64,000 nucleotides of DNA from Drosophila persimilis (GCF_003286085.1 NW_020825288.1:18600001-18664000), one strand, 5' to 3'; counted from the first letter of the stretch, positions 1 to 13,509 are shown. The notes: generated by a model from the sequence alone, not told the origin. Translations and numbers: made by a program.

Positions 1-2777
1 GTCGATAACGTCCTTTCGGAAAACAGACATCTGCTTTGATTGATTATTATAAGATTATTATTATCATTATATCCTTATATACATGCAATACGCTATATAT
101 GTACATGTTCATATCCGAGTGTCTCTACCCTACCAACAAGTTTAAAATATAAATACTCCCCAAAAAACCGTACATCATTTTCGGTCCGAAATGTAACTCA
201 GCTTTGTCTGAAGTAATCAAATAAGTACCAGAAGCATTCGATAATTTCCGATATCTTTATTTCCATTTTCATAGGCATTGTCGATAAAGTAAAATATCCA
301 TCCTATTGTTAAAAAGCCTATAAAATAATTGTTTGGTGCATGATAAAACCATTATACAGTATATATGTACATAGATGTGTCAGTTCACCGAACATGTCGC
401 CAACGAACTTTCTGGATTAGACCCCAGGTCCCCCCAGGACCCCCGCCAGTCAGACTAGCAAAGCTTTGCATGTTTTAGTATAGCACACACAATATGTTCT
501 CATAAAAATATGCGATGCTATGCTTTCATCTCATGAAATATATATTCCGTGTATTAGTACTTTGGAAAAAGTACTTTTTACAAAAAAAAAAAAACTAAAC
601 TTAAGCTTACAGATTGGGAAATAGAAAGCCAGTCCAGGCTTAATGTGCGATGATTGTAATATTTTTACAAGACCGGTCAACGCGCATCGAGAGTTAGCTT
701 GGCCGAGAGCCCGGCCTTAAAACTAGTCCAGTCGTTAACGGAGAGCTCAGGGACTTCGCAAATCCCTGTTCCAATAAACGAGGATCTCTGTCCGGGCTAA
801 CCGTTTCCTTTCTCTGCACCTCATGGGATAAAAAATAGTAAAACAATCAAATCAAAGAACAAACACAAATTAAAAAAAAATTAGACTCTTGCACTTCCCA
901 AACGCAAACTGAGAGTAATCTCAGGCAGGGAAAGGCAGCGGACTGAAGGCATGGACAACCTCTCAACAGCACGGTAAAAATGCACAATCCCATACAGGGT
1001 AGGTGGCAAAGCATCTCCCATAGCCGACTTCCTCGTAACTTGAAAATGAAATGGTAAAAAGTGAATTCCAGTCAAATTATTAGGCTTTTTTTTGGGGAAA
1101 AAACTACCTCTGAAACTAGCTTTGGTAATTGATGGTACCATCAATTTCAATGTTAAAATTGAATTTACAATTTGGAAGTTGAACAGCCGAAATAATTCAA
1201 AAAAATGTACGATATGGTGTTTGCCGATTGGAGATTGAATGTGAGACAGATTGTGGAAGCCACAGGCTTTACATGGCTCAGTGGTTTTAATTTTGACTGA
1301 TCTCTTAGGTATGAAGCAGCTTTCCGCAAGGTGAAGCTTTCCACCGAAGCTGCCATCTCGCAGAGACGAAGAGTTTTGGGAGCTGCCGCAGCAAATTCTT
1401 TTGGTAAGTTTGCTTTTTACGAACTAGCACATCTACGAGAAAGGTTTTTTGATTTCTGTTAAAGCACTAATGTACATACCTATATAGCCATGATGGCTTG
1501 CGTTCCAAACACACATTTTGTGAGAAAGAGAGAAATTGAGCAGAGAGAGCCAGAAGAGAGAAGCAAAAGTTCGTTGCTTTTTAAGACAAAACAAGTTTTT
1601 GGTTTGAGAGTCCGTGAAGTTATTGACGCTAGACTGGACAGACAGTTCTTCAGTGTACCGAGTTGTCAAACGGACCGTTCGCCCATGGCCCTCACTGGCA
1701 TTAAGTAATACGGAGCCCGAGAAAGTTTTGTGAATAGCAGTTAGAGTTTTTGTGTGCAATGGGGAATTCCTCATAGAATAGTACCCACCCAAATATTAAA
1801 GTACTAACCCCTATGGTTTGCATGACTATGAAAATAATAAAGATTATTACTTTCAGAGCATGCCAATGCGACATGCTTTGAGCTATGAAGAATCGAAACA
1901 CGTATTTCTATATACTTACATACATACACATGTAAATGTATGAACTTTTTGTGAGTGGCAGCATGTGATTAAGAGACAATGAGGATCAATTGTATCATTT
2001 TGGATTGAATCAATTCGAAAAACTCCTAACAAATATTTGTATACATATGTACACACATATATGTATGTATGTACATATCTATATATACATATAAATCATG
2101 AATGGTGCTTTCTTTCCCCTCTCACTGTATTTATGTATATGTATATATATAAATATGATATACACATAAATAATAATAATAATTCAATGAAAATATGTTG
2201 TGCTGTACATATATAATTACATAAGTATACACACATATACATACATATATGTAGTAGCACATTCATACTGCGCTTCGATTGCGACATGCACCCGATGCTG
2301 CCTAAGTTAAAAAGAGAAATCGCGGACCCCATTTATTTAGCGTACATGTACATATGTACATACATATGTATGTATTTTCTTCAAGCCAAATATGATTTTT
2401 GGCCTTGCCTGAAATATTTAAATAAAAGAATTCGTTCCGGACATGGCTATCTACATAGACTTGGCTGTTCATGATGATTAAGAATACATACATACATACA
2501 TATGTGTGTATGTGCCTACATATACTACGTATGCTATCTATCCTCTTGTGCTTTATAACAGCTTCCGCCGTACAACTTCGCGGCCATGGTACTCTCCTAA
2601 AAATTGTTCATTCCTTTTCTTATCGGCACCAATCCAAAAAAAAAAAATATTTTGCTTGTTCCGTTTTACACACTCAAACGCACTGAAAAACATGTGAATT
2701 TAAGAGTGCTGTGAACTGATAAATAATATCAACTTGTCCCACGTCTTTTAGACATCTAGAAAACAGAAAACTTCGCA
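1..2777. other. Upstream flank of Cad96Ca; no gene recognised
   Basis: AT-rich non-coding DNA ahead of the Cad96Ca start codon. A stretch of about 610-1420 has a more complex, less AT-rich composition, and its short open frames on the minus strand do not join into a recognisable protein. It could be the decayed end of a retroelement or old untranslated sequence, and I cannot decide which. The stretch 1900-2370 is rich in ACATA/TATGT microsatellite. The 5' untranslated part and promoter of Cad96Ca should lie in the last few hundred bases or further upstream, but no TATA box or clear initiator stands out. Confidence 0.6.
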
Positions 2778-5700
2778 ATGGAATTTCAGCATGGCCACAT
2801 TCACAATCACCAGAGCCGGTCGAAACTCTGTAAACAAACCAATCTCTCATGTAGGAGAAATTTGTCCTTTGCCATATTGATAGCTACAACTGGAGTTTTG
2901 TCTCTAATATCCCTAGGTAAGATACATTTATTTTGATAAGTAATTTTATAGAAAAATAGGTTAGACATCCATTAGACAAGACAATTGCTACTGTACTCTG
3001 TGATTATGTTTATATTCGTGAATACATTTATTATCTGTAAAGACGTATTTAAGCAACTTTCAATGATCCAGAAAGTTATAAATAAACAGACCAACGGAAA
3101 GACATTCCGATCTATGTACATATGGACATATATATGTATTTCGGGTAATGTGAATACTACTGGGGGTCAATACGCTCATTTAATATTTGGCTGACAAAAC
3201 AATAAAATGACCACACTACAAATGGGGAGCAAAACCAATTGTCTTGCTCTTGAAATTCAACAACAGTCCAAGTTTTCTGTGGGCGGGATTTTCGCTTTTT
3301 TTTTTGCCATGACATGACCGTGAATATTTCTTAATGCTGAGGTATTCCTACTTTTTGTGTACCCTATACTTTTGTAAATTTGAATCAACGATTTACAGTA
3401 ATTCCGGTGGTGTGCAGGTGCGCCAAACTTTAAGAATATAAATAAAATTATGTCTTGAAATGGCACTAACATTATGGTTTATACTTTATGAGTAGTTTGA
3501 AAATTATTCAAGCTAACTTTCTGGTCCATATGTAAGTAATACTTCCACTGTTTCTCCCAAATATTCAAAGGACAATAACAGATACAGAATTTTGTCATCT
3601 CCTGAATTCAATTTTCTATTCTTTGAAAATGTAGACAAGCAAATTTTAACATTATCAGGAGCTGTCAAATATTTATTTATTTAAATATTTTTAAATAATG
3701 AAATACTTCATACAATATATCTATTATATTATAGATCTTTCGATGTTTGTTTTTGTAGTAATAGGAACCAAACAACATGAGACAAACTTTGATGTAGAAA
3801 GAAAATTTTGGTATAATGACAGACGTTTCAGGACATTTAAAGAGCTTACTAGACAGTTGCTGGGAATGTCGATTCAGATGCAGGACTTCTTTTTTTTGTC
3901 CGAATCAGTGAACCTTATAATAAAGCTGATATACTCGCAGGCGTGATCTGCAAGGGTATCAAAAGCTTCGGCCTTTTGCTCCTTTTATATTTATATTTTT
4001 CTTTTTTCCTTGCAGCTGAGGCACATGATCAAAATGCACCTCCTATTTTGTATGTGCGTGAGCGAAACTGGCGGATTTCAGAAGCAGAAAAAGTTGGCCA
4101 AATAATTGATCGTGTCCGGGCCGAAGATCCCGATGGCGATGAGTTGATATTTGGTATTGAACCGCGTTTTCTTTCTCCACAAGGAAGTGACGTAGGTGCC
4201 AGCATACCGGAGAAACTGCCATTTCATATTGATTCACAAACTGGTGTTATCTATCTTAATGAAAGCCTGATGGGCCGTGTAAGTAAAATTACCAAAGGCT
4301 TTTAATAAGTTACATATGTACGTATCTTTTCTTTAACTTGAAGACTTACTGAAGTGCAACCGATGATCATTGTTATAAGCCAATAGCAATATTGAAACTA
4401 CTAAAAAGTCCTAAAGAGTTTTTACTTTTTTATCTTTTTATACAGTCGTACACAGAAAAATTAATCTACTCTTAAAATATATAAGTATAGGGATATAAGT
4501 ACAACGTTTGTGGCAGTTTTATAGCTATAATTCCAGCAATTATATGAGTGTCTCATGATACTTTTATACTTTTATAGTGCGCAGAAATTGTACAAATTTC
4601 CATAAATTCATTTGGGATATGCTTTTTTATTTGCAGGCCGGCCAGAACTTTCTCATATATATAACTGTCTCTGATGGACGCTACACAGCGAAAAATGAAG
4701 TTTTCATTAACATATTGGGTCAGCGGGAGAATATGTACGGCTATCGACCTCAGACGTCTATCTCAAATGTGGTACAGAACATTTCGCAGTTTCTACCATC
4801 ATTTGATCAACTACCCGGCGTTCAATCTATCAGAAATGCGCTGCCAAATAATCGAGCAACCTTTAATTTCACGCCTGGACCTCAAGGAAGTAACGGTGGT
4901 ATATTTAAGGAGCTGCCCTTCGGTAACTTTTATCCACATTATCCGAGCCCAAATGATAGAACAGTAGCGAGACCTGAGATCAAAAACGGACCAACGACGC
5001 CCACGATTTTAAGTTCATCGACGGAGAAAAGTCGTACTAAACTCACCCCCATAACCGTCAATACTTCCACAAGGTCAGAGGAGTCCTTGACAAAGACGCT
5101 GAACGATGGGAGTGGGAATAGCATAACCATTTTTTCAATCAAGTCAACCACCATTCCTATTGTTGTTACTATTTGCGGTTTCATCGCAACCATTTCTGTC
5201 TTCATCGGATACATTTGCCGGCATCGTTTTTGTGCTATTAGTAAAACTCTCAAGAAATCAAAAGAAAAGGAGGAGCTGGCGAAGAAATCTAATCAAAGTC
5301 AACCAATAAACACGCTGACTGATGATGGTCGAAATTCAATGGTAATGCAACAGTGGCAAGGACCAGTCGCGTTTGCCAATCGCTATGTTGCTTGGGAGCT
5401 GGACCAACCGATTACGACAGTTGTGAGTACCGATTGAAATTTGAAGTTTTTTTGTACTAACCAACATAACATAACATAATTACAACATTAACAACTTAAC
5501 ATAATTCTTAAATCGATCCTCAGGCTACATTGCTAAAATTGGTACCAAAAATTATTGATTAATTTTTTAATTTATTTTTAGTTTACAAGAAACAAATTAA
5601 GTTATTGGAAAAAAAATTTGTTTGGTTGTCAATAGTTTTTTTTTTTATTTTAATTTAATATACCACCATACCAATTCATAGGAAGCTGAGATAGAAATAT

Positions 5701-8700
5701 ATACAGATGTAATTGTTTATGATGTTTAAACGTGTCATAAAATAAGTTTTCAATCATTTTAACTATATGCATATAATATTATAAAAAGACTAAAGTACAA
5801 TTTTATCGAGCTTTCATGTGCCAACAAATTTATAGACGATGATATTAACAACATTTCCTCGACACTTTTCACCAAAAATACCGTCGATGACAAAATTTTA
5901 TCTAACACTACATACACGTATTTCTATGGACAATTATTAATCGAGTTTTATTATAGGCGACATCGCAATTATCAACTAATGTGACAAATATTGGTGATGC
6001 TTCTGTTGTCGGACCTGCTTGCGGCATAGCTGACCCGGTAGGCAACTTAATGCCAGTAAGTGTTATGTCGGGAGGCAGTTCAGCGACGATGGAAAGTGGT
6101 TTGGTCAGTGATCGTTGGGAATTCCCACGGTACCGATTGAAGTTCTTCAATATACTGGGCGAAGGTGCTTTTGGGCAAGTTTGGCGCTGTGAAGCCACTG
6201 ACATCAATGGTATGTAATTTTATCTCCTAGACAACCTTAAAAGTATATGTACTATGTACATAGTAATTTATGTAAACCGATATACGATCTTTACTGCAAT
6301 CTAGTAGATATGAGTAGTAGATTCTCTATTATTTCGGTTTTTTCGTATCAGTCGTATCGTATTTTCGTTTTGACCAAATGTAAATATGTTTAAACTATTA
6401 CATTCGTAAATATTTATTTTTTGTAGGTTTTGAAGGAATTACAACGGTTGCCGTAAAAACACTGAAGGAAAGCGCCACAGAAGTTGATCGAAAAGATCTA
6501 TTGTCCGAGTTAGAGGTAAGAACAATTACAGTATGTATAAGACGTGAACGTATTTGTACAGAAGGTATAATGATATTTTGGCCATTGGCAATAGGTACTT
6601 GTAACATTGCACAAAGCCTTCTTTCGACCTCGAAGTTAGACCTCTTTTCTTGCTCGTCTAATTCTTAAATTCTGATCCGTACGCCATTTGCAAACCCAAA
6701 ATATAATTATTGGCCTTAATGGCCTTAAACAAATCAGAAAAAATCTAAGTGTATGGAAACTCTAAAGTGCATTACATATTGCTTTTTGTTTAAGCAAGTA
6801 AAAAACATGTATTATCATGGATGGATGAAACATCCGATTTACACAACGAAAATATTTGATGAAATTTCGACTTTAAGCCCAATACAGCGCTCAAAAAAAG
6901 GGCCAGCAAAACGAGAACGTACGTACGTATTTTTGAACCGTTAAAAAGGCAAAAATCTAGTATCTGACTGAAATATCGAGGCAATAAGAGAAGCGGATTA
7001 CAGCTGTGAGCAAAAAAAACTGAAATTCTATTAAAATATACATATGTATATACTATCATCTTTGGGATAAAAAGAACATAATTTGAATCTCCCCAATTTT
7101 ATTATTTCAGCAGAGTGGCTGTAGAAGAAATATTGGTATTGGGTGGTCGGTCTTTCCAGTTGGCGAAAATATACAATGCGGTCCTCGTCCTCTCCTTCAC
7201 GAGAGCAATCTGCCATTCATCATTGCTCAACATTTTAAACATTTCCGCCGATTAGGTATTTAAATGCCGACAGGATGTGGCGACGACCCTCTGTCGGTAT
7301 TATTAAATATCGATATTTTTTCCCCCATTTTTCCTAGGGTGTATTTGGGTGGTAAAAAAATATCAACATTTTGCATGTGTAGTGCATTTGTTTGTTTACA
7401 TTTTGTATTGGAAAGTTATATATATGTTCACAGCTTTACATGTAGACATACTTACAAAAAATGTATGCAATCGCAGAGGAAACATATGTTTTAAGCTTTT
7501 CCAGGATATAAATTTCATTTCCGTGCAAGGGATCTGCTTTCGCAGATTATTTCCCTTATGAACATTTCTGCCCAAAAACTACTCAATACTGAAAAACCAA
7601 ACTATTTTAAGCCTGACGCTACCGCCCGGAAACGACTTCATTGCACCAAATCAAAACTCTTTTACAACACCGTGCCGACGACTTGTATTGATACACGATT
7701 ATATGCGGATATTTTTTGGTGGGATGACATATCAACAACTTTAGAAACAAATTCGACCCGTATTGTTCGCGGCCTGAGTTAAATGGACGGCAAGGTCATG
7801 AATGAAACGGGGACCCTGGTCTGAATCTGTTAGGAGAAGCCCCTGTTATGTTAAGTGCTATGTTATTGAGATATTGAGAGCGGCAAATTCAAAATTTGTT
7901 AGTGTGGCTTGTTCTGAAGCAGCACCGAGTGAGAGCTAAGAAAATATATTTTTCATATAAACAATGTGCTGATAATTTTTATAAATATCAACACTACGTG
8001 ATGTGAACTGATTCCCGCAGCATCCACCCCTTTTGCAGAGATCCGCTTTCGCCCTATCAATCTCAATGCGAAATTCCAACATGCGCATTGACACTTCCGG
8101 AGTTTGTCACTTTTTTGGCGCGGGTGTGACCATTCTAGAGTTAGGATTGTTCTTTATGTTAATAATGTTGCCTCCAATTTTGTGCCCTTCATACTTAACC
8201 ACCAACTGCACCCAGCACAAATAACACAACAATTTGTTGCGGATTAGGCTAGAACTGAAAATTTCATGGAGCATAATTTACATAATTACAAAGTACGAAA
8301 TGTTCCATGTTAAATAGAAACAACCGAAATTTGCTGGCGAACTATATATTTTGTTCAATAATTTAAAGTTTTGTGTAGACTGTACTTCCTAAAAAAAACT
8401 CAATATGGGATTTAAAAGCAGTAACAGTACCGTAATATATATTTAAGATGAATGAAACATCCATATGTACATAAATTAATCGTTAATATCTCTCATTCAT
8501 AAACTGATTTTTTCCGTATTATTTTAAGGTAATGAAGTCCCTGGAGCCCCATGTCAATGTAGTTCAGCTTATAGGATGCTGCACAGATAAAGATCCGACA
8601 TTTGTAATAATTGAGTACGTTAATCGCGGGAAGTTACAATCATATTTACGCAACTCAAGGGCCGAAAGGTAAGAACAAATTTATAAATCATATGCCCAGT

Positions 8701-10531
8701 GTAGTTCCCCCAGGAACTTCTAGAAGAAAGCCTTTCCGACCCTATAAAGTATATGTATTCTTGATCAGCATCAAAAGCCGAGTCGATTGTGCCATAAGAA
8801 ATAGACAAACCATATTTTTAAACACATATGTACGTGTCCATTGTATATTTTTTCAGACATTATGGGAATACACACGGAAAATCGAATATATTGACATCAT
8901 GTGACTTAACTTCTTTTATGTATCAAATTGCGAAGGGAATGGATTATTTGACAGCCCGCGGTGTGAGTATAGCCATATCATACCTAAAAAACCCATTACA
9001 AATATGGAAAGACTTAATGATATTGTATATGTATATGTAAATTGTATATGCATTTATGTATGTTGGCGTATAATACAGCTTAGAAGTTTTTTTACTCCGC
9101 AAGAATATAAAAACAATAAAATGTTGTATTTTATTATAGATTATTCATCGGGACTTAGCCGCTCGGAATATTCTCATCTCAGAAGATCATACATGCAAAG
9201 TGGCTGATTTCGGATTTGCGCGAGATATAATAACATCAAAGATTTACGAAAGAAAAAGCGAAGGAAAGCTACCAATAAGGTATAGTTGAAATCCGGAGAT
9301 AATTTAATGGTGCATAAATAGATAATGAGAAACAATTTTTGTGGCCGTGTAAAGGATCCCCGTTGTTGGTCTAAATTTTTATTATTTTAGACAACAGTAG
9401 CAAAAAAATCATCAACAAATCAAAGGGAATATCTATCCTTATTTAGAACCAACTAAAAACTGAAAACTAAAAAAATTATAAAACTATAATATAGCAAACA
9501 ATTTGACCTCAATTTATTACAGAGTGATAATGATAGTGATAAAAGACTAACGACAGTTAGTCAGTCTTTCTTTTTTAGGTAAATTTGGTCGAACATAGAT
9601 TAATGTAATTAGTGGATTAACTGTGCACGGACTCATTGTTGCCTCATCAAAATATGATGTTTTGCAGAATAATTCAATATTCTTCTATTTCGATACGAGT
9701 ACTGTCGAAACTAGAAAACTACACCCTGAGAATGGACAAAAATCTAGTATTTTACTGAAATACCAAACTATCGTCAGCTGATAATAGAGCTGCTATAACA
9801 GCTACATATAAACAAAAAACGAAGTAACCACTTCATTTGATATTTTCTTAGAACTAAATTTTATATTTTCTGCCAAACAAAATTTGAATTGATATCGAAA
9901 TAGCTTCTGTGTGGTATTATAATACGAAAAAGCCGAGCTTAGCTTCTCCTTAGAATATTAATTGCTTACATTTTGTATAGCTAGGTCTTATGTTGATCTG
10001 CGTGCTATGATTTAATTAGGAGTTGGATATGTACATATATTAAGTATATAAATATGTTTTTTAAATAATGATTTCATAAAACCATATTTTTTCAGATGGA
10101 TGGCTACCGAATCACTTTACGATAATATATTCTCCATCAAATCAGATATATGGAGCTTTGGTATTTTAATGTGGGAAATTGTAACACTGGGCTCGACGCC
10201 TTACCCCGGCATATCTGCTGCCGATGTTATGAGGAAGGTGTGTACAGAAAATATATTTTTTATAATCTAAAGTGAAAATAAAATTAATTGTTTACTTCTG
10301 GTACAGGTAAGGGATGGATACCGCCTGGAAAAGCCCGAACACTGTCGTAGAGAGCTTTACAATATTATGTACTACTGCTGGTCTCAGGATCCGCATGAGC
10401 GTCCCTTATTTGGGGAAATAATTAATATGCTTGACAAATTACTGCACACTGAAATGGACTACATCGAACTCGAGCGGTTCCCCGACCACAATTACTATAA
10501 TATTGTTAATATTAGTGGAGAGAAGTTGTAG
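2778..10531 (+). CDS. Cad96Ca: Cadherin-domain receptor tyrosine kinase Cad96Ca (stitcher)
   Basis: Ten coding exons with consistent phases: 2778-2916, 4016-4278, 4637-5422, 5957-6209, 6427-6515, 8529-8668, 8857-8962, 9140-9279, 10096-10237, 10307-10531. They encode 760 aa, close to the fly orthologue as I recall it. Seen in order: a hydrophobic leader ([19 protein letters not shown], residues 31-49), one cadherin-type ectodomain (about 50-165), a Ser/Thr/Pro-rich stalk, a membrane segment (about 306-328), and an intracellular tyrosine kinase with glycine loop GEGAFGQV (464-471), VAVK lysine 491, HRDLAARN (595-602, catalytic Asp597) and DFG (615-617). The HRDLAARN form is that of receptor tyrosine kinases, and all catalytic residues are present, so the gene looks intact. 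Established role: a Ret-like kinase in epidermal integrity and wound response. The start ATG follows CGCA and opens the leader exon. The gene symbol rests on recognition from memory. Confidence 0.93.
2917..4015 (+). other. Cad96Ca intron 1 (about 1.1 kb)
   Basis: The donor GTAAGA follows CCCTAG and the acceptor is a pyrimidine-rich tract ending TTGCAG. The reading frame that is open from 3943 into exon 2 is intron sequence read through the acceptor. The leader exon at 2778 joins in phase and gives a better N-terminus. Otherwise the intron is AT-rich with no recognisable element. Confidence 0.7.
6516..8528 (+). other. Cad96Ca intron 5 (about 2 kb)
   Basis: This is the largest intron of the gene and splits the kinase N-lobe between the VAVK exon and the exon beginning [10 protein letters not shown]. 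It is mostly AT-rich. At 7090-7222 the minus strand has an open stretch of about 43 codons that begins [10 protein letters not shown] and is less AT-rich than its surroundings. I do not recognise it. The rest shows no gene or complete transposon. Confidence 0.6.
8700..8815 (+). mobile_element. DINE/INE-1-like fragment in a Cad96Ca intron
   Basis: Contains the conserved 5' block of the window's dispersed repeat family (TTTCCGACCCTATAAAGTAT, then CTTGATCAGCATCAAAAGCC). It is a short, diverged piece in the intron between the exons at 8529 and 8857. It carries no coding capacity, as is usual for non-autonomous Helentron relatives. Confidence 0.7.
9280..10095 (+). other. Cad96Ca intron 8
   Basis: AT-rich intron between the DFG exon and the [10 protein letters not shown] exon. 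The donor GTATAG is weaker than its neighbours, and the acceptor is TTTTTTCAG. Exon phases fit (2 nt carried over, giving Arg before Trp-Met-Ala). No other feature seen. Confidence 0.65.
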
Positions 10532-11193
10532 TTCTTCACGCTTTACATATCACTCACCCTAAGAGCTTTATTATTACTATAAGATACCCCAGTACTCATA
10601 TTAAATATATTAAATCATTCACTCCATTAAGTTAACATTTACTGGTCTTATTTTGCTCGAGAATAACTGTCAATACTTTTTTCCTTTTCGGTCTGGACAC
10701 TGAAAGACCAGAAAGCTCTCTTAATGAGCAAAACACTTTTTGTGTCTTCGCTTGTGTTATCTGTTTCGTGTTATCGGTTGAGACGACACATGATCGTGAC
10801 TCACAATAGCAACTTAAGGAAACAAATTTGATCAAGTGTATCTTAATGATAAAAACTAAAAAAGTGTCTGCAAAAAGGTTTTTTTAGTTTTGCTTGTGTT
10901 TATGCTTATGTTTTCATATTTTTATAGATGTCCAAATTACTTGCAAACTCCACACAGACTCATTTTACGCGCCAGTAAGAGATCAAATCGCATACTGAGT
11001 ATTCATACATAAACAAAATACGGTGGTTCTACACACTCTACAGCAGTGATCGGCACGCATACATTCAGTTTTTTTGCAGTGCGTTTGTGTGATATTCCAC
11101 TGATAAACTCGTGTACGTGTGCGGCAGCGCTGCAGCAGTCAATAAGATAGGGCCGACAGCTGCTCTATAGAGATCTATAGAGGCATTGCAGCT

Positions 11194-11433
11194 ATGGCAG
11201 TTCTGCTATGTTCGTTTGGCCTGCTTTCTACGCACACAAATGCACCGACCGCTAATACAGATATGTCGCAATACAGATCGCAAATATGTATTTATAAAGA
11301 TCGTTGCTATAGGCACCACACTCAAATGCAGACATGCTTAAACGCGGCAAAGTGCTCAGTAAACGAGCGCAAAATAAACCGCAGCAAAGGCCGCTGCTTT
11401 ACTTTTACTTCTACTCAGTCAGTATATATTTAA
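11194..11433 (+). CDS. Doubtful small cysteine-rich ORF, 79 aa
   Basis: ATG-initiated frame of 79 codons. The N-terminus MAVLLCSFGLL is mildly hydrophobic and could act as a weak signal peptide, with THTNA as a possible cleavage region. The remainder has five spaced cysteines (QIC, DRC, QTC, AKC, GRC), the look of a small secreted disulfide peptide. An Inr-like TCAGTT lies about 130 bases upstream without a TATA box. I do not recognise a family. It sits in intergenic DNA between convergent genes and a chance ORF of this length is common, so I rate it low. Confidence 0.15.
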   Translation: MAVLLCSFGLLSTHTNAPTANTDMSQYRSQICIYKDRCYRHHTQMQTCLNAAKCSVNERKINRSKGRCFTFTSTQSVYI

Positions 11434-11789
11434 GCTCATTATTTATTTAATTTATATAGTATATTTTTTTTATATGTCGATTTGTATAGCTGTACGCAAA
11501 AGCAACTAAGTGAAAAGTTTTATAGATTTTTTATACAAATCGGTCGAACCGTTGCAACGGACCCCAACGCATTGGGGAGATTTGTATATATTCGATTTAA
11601 TCTGTTTTTATTTTCTTCTTTACCTTTTTTTGTACATCTGTCTATTTATTCAATTCTCCCACCAACAGTAGCCGTTCTATAGCGTTCGTTCCCCCAGAGT
11701 GTGTGAGAGAGAGAATAAGTACATAAGCCCTTGGAAAGGGTTACGTAGCCAATGATTTTTTCATTTTTTCCTTCTTGCTATGAAATTGA

Positions 11790-11990
11790 TCCAAACTTAA
11801 CTCCGCAATCTGGTGGATATAGTCATTCTCTATGATTCTGCGTTTCTGGTTTATTAGTATATTAAAAATTGTGGATGGCATAGACTTTTGTCCTTTGTGG
11901 CGGCGAAAGGGGGTGGGGAGAAATTTTGAAATACTCTTGTCACTGTGTGATATCACAGGAGTCACATTGCAAAATGGCCGTATCTAGCAG
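11790..11990 (-). mobile_element. DINE/Helentron-like fragment
   Basis: Matches the repeat family's interior in reverse orientation: the block around TGGTGGATATAGTCATTCTC, the block reading TTGTGGATGGCATAGAC, then GGGGGTGGGGAGAAATTTTG and a GATATCACAGGAGT block. The same order occurs in the copies near 62900 and 47230. Both termini are missing. Confidence 0.65.
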
Positions 11991-12581
11991 ATTAGCGAAT
12001 CTGGATTGCACACACATGTTTTTTCCGACTATTAATGGAATTTCTATCGATTGTTTCTGTGGAACTTTCATAATTCCGACAAATTGTCACGTATTAAGAG
12101 TCAAATTAGTTGAGACAACTTTAAAGCTGTGAGACTATTGTAGTGTGCAGTGCAACAGAGGGACTTACGGACTAGAAAATATTTTTCATACTCGGAGATT
12201 ATTTTTGCTGTGCTTAACAATTACCTGGCATTTATTGAGTATCGTTTTTAAAGAAAGCCTTAAACACACAAATTAATTTTAATATTATTAGAAAAAGTTA
12301 CATGCATACATATGTACATATGTATAAATGGTTGAAAACATAAAAATAATTTTTAGTTTTGTAAAAGATTTCATGTTATATCATTGTATAATAGTTAAAA
12401 AATAATATATTTTATTTTGCTTATGAAAATATTGTACATTTTACTATCCGTAAATTTAAAACTTATATGTACAATGTTTATACTATCTTAAGCTTCACAT
12501 AAGTTCAATGCCAGCATATGAACCCCTATTGCACCGCCCACTGCCCTTTAATAACACAACTTATGTAGACACTTATATATT

Positions 12582-13453
12582 TTAAATAAAGTGGTCATTG
12601 CTCGAGCTATGCAGCTTGGTTTCTTCATTCTCACGCTCCCACTCGATCATTTTCGATTGCATAATTAGATCTTGGAAGGATCCGTACTCCGTGCTTTGAC
12701 GTGACTTAGCTATAAGCCCAACATCGCCCTCATCATCATAAAGATTGTCAAAGTCGTATTCAGTATCCTTATCAGAATCGGTTGGGATATGCTCTTGCTT
12801 GTCATAATCAACTTCATTTTGAACATCACGGTCGTGATAATTTGAATGAATTTTATGTTTCTGATAGAACATCTTTAATAAATAGTCAACATTCTCTGAC
12901 GGCACGTCGGACACCATCTTAATTGCAATCTTTCGGCGAGATCTCTTCATTGGTTTCAGAGGCTTATCGTCATTTTCCAGCTCGAAATTCAGGGAAGTTT
13001 TGAGCATGCCCTTTGATGCTGTTAACTTTTTAAGCACTGATCTGTAAAAACTCGTAAACTCGTCCCTGTTTGTCGTTTTTTGGGACATTAACATTTTCGA
13101 ATTTTCCCTAATGAACCGGTTTAGTAATTCTTTCGTTCCTTGTTGGTCCTTTTGTGATTTTAGAAGATCGACTATAAGAAATAAAGAAATATATTTCGCA
13201 ATTGTTAGTTAAACTTCCAATCAATCCAATTCCAATAGCCAAACATCCACAATAAATTGTGGTAGGAATACATACTTTTCTCTTGTGATAGTCCGAGTGT
13301 GCTCTGAAAGACACCCCACTCATCTTTCCGAGCCTTTGCGTTGCCTCCAGCTCTTCTGGTAGCTTCTGGCATTTTGTCTGCCCTTTTAATATATAATGCC
13401 AAGCAACTTTCGTGTACTGATAACAGTAAAATAATTATTTTCGCAAAATGCAT
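12582..13453 (-). CDS. Unnamed probable secreted protein, two exons, about 255 aa
   Basis: Exon 1 runs 13453-13276 and exon 2 runs 13171-12582 on the minus strand, joined by a 104-bp intron (donor GTATGT, acceptor CTTATAG) with matching phase. The predicted protein starts MHFAKIIILLLSVHESCLA, a convincing signal peptide. It continues as a hydrophilic chain with several basic pairs (KR, RR, and RSRRK near residue 135), then a strongly acidic Asp/Tyr-rich stretch (about 170-210) and a charged C-terminus. There is no membrane segment after the leader and almost no cysteine. The basic pairs would allow proprotein cleavage, but I see no amidated peptide signature. An in-frame upstream ATG at 13495 would add 14 residues ahead of the leader, so I prefer 13453. 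A promoter lies just upstream. I do not recognise a family; the splice fit and promoter make a real gene likely. Confidence 0.72.
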
Positions 13454-13509
13454 TATAACGTGATCTGCGCTGTGCTGTGCTGCGATGTGTATCATTCGAG
13501 ACGTACTTC

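Larger units (their letters stand above)
10532..12581. other. Intergenic region between two convergent genes
   Basis: Lies between the ends of Cad96Ca (+) and the secreted-protein gene (-), so it should hold both 3' untranslated regions. ATTAAA-like poly(A) signals occur near 10600. On the minus strand an AATAAA (TTTATT at 12411-12416) could serve the convergent gene. It also contains a Helentron fragment (11790-11990) and one small cysteine-rich open frame (11194-11433), both listed separately. The remainder is AT-rich. Confidence 0.6.

Noticed and set aside
3943..4015. In-frame extension upstream of Cad96Ca exon 2, with a hydrophobic stretch that mimics a signal peptide
   Set aside because: A strong pyrimidine tract and TTGCAG acceptor lie just before the exon, and the 2778-2916 exon joins in phase with a proper leader. 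An alternative start here cannot be fully excluded, but it is less likely.
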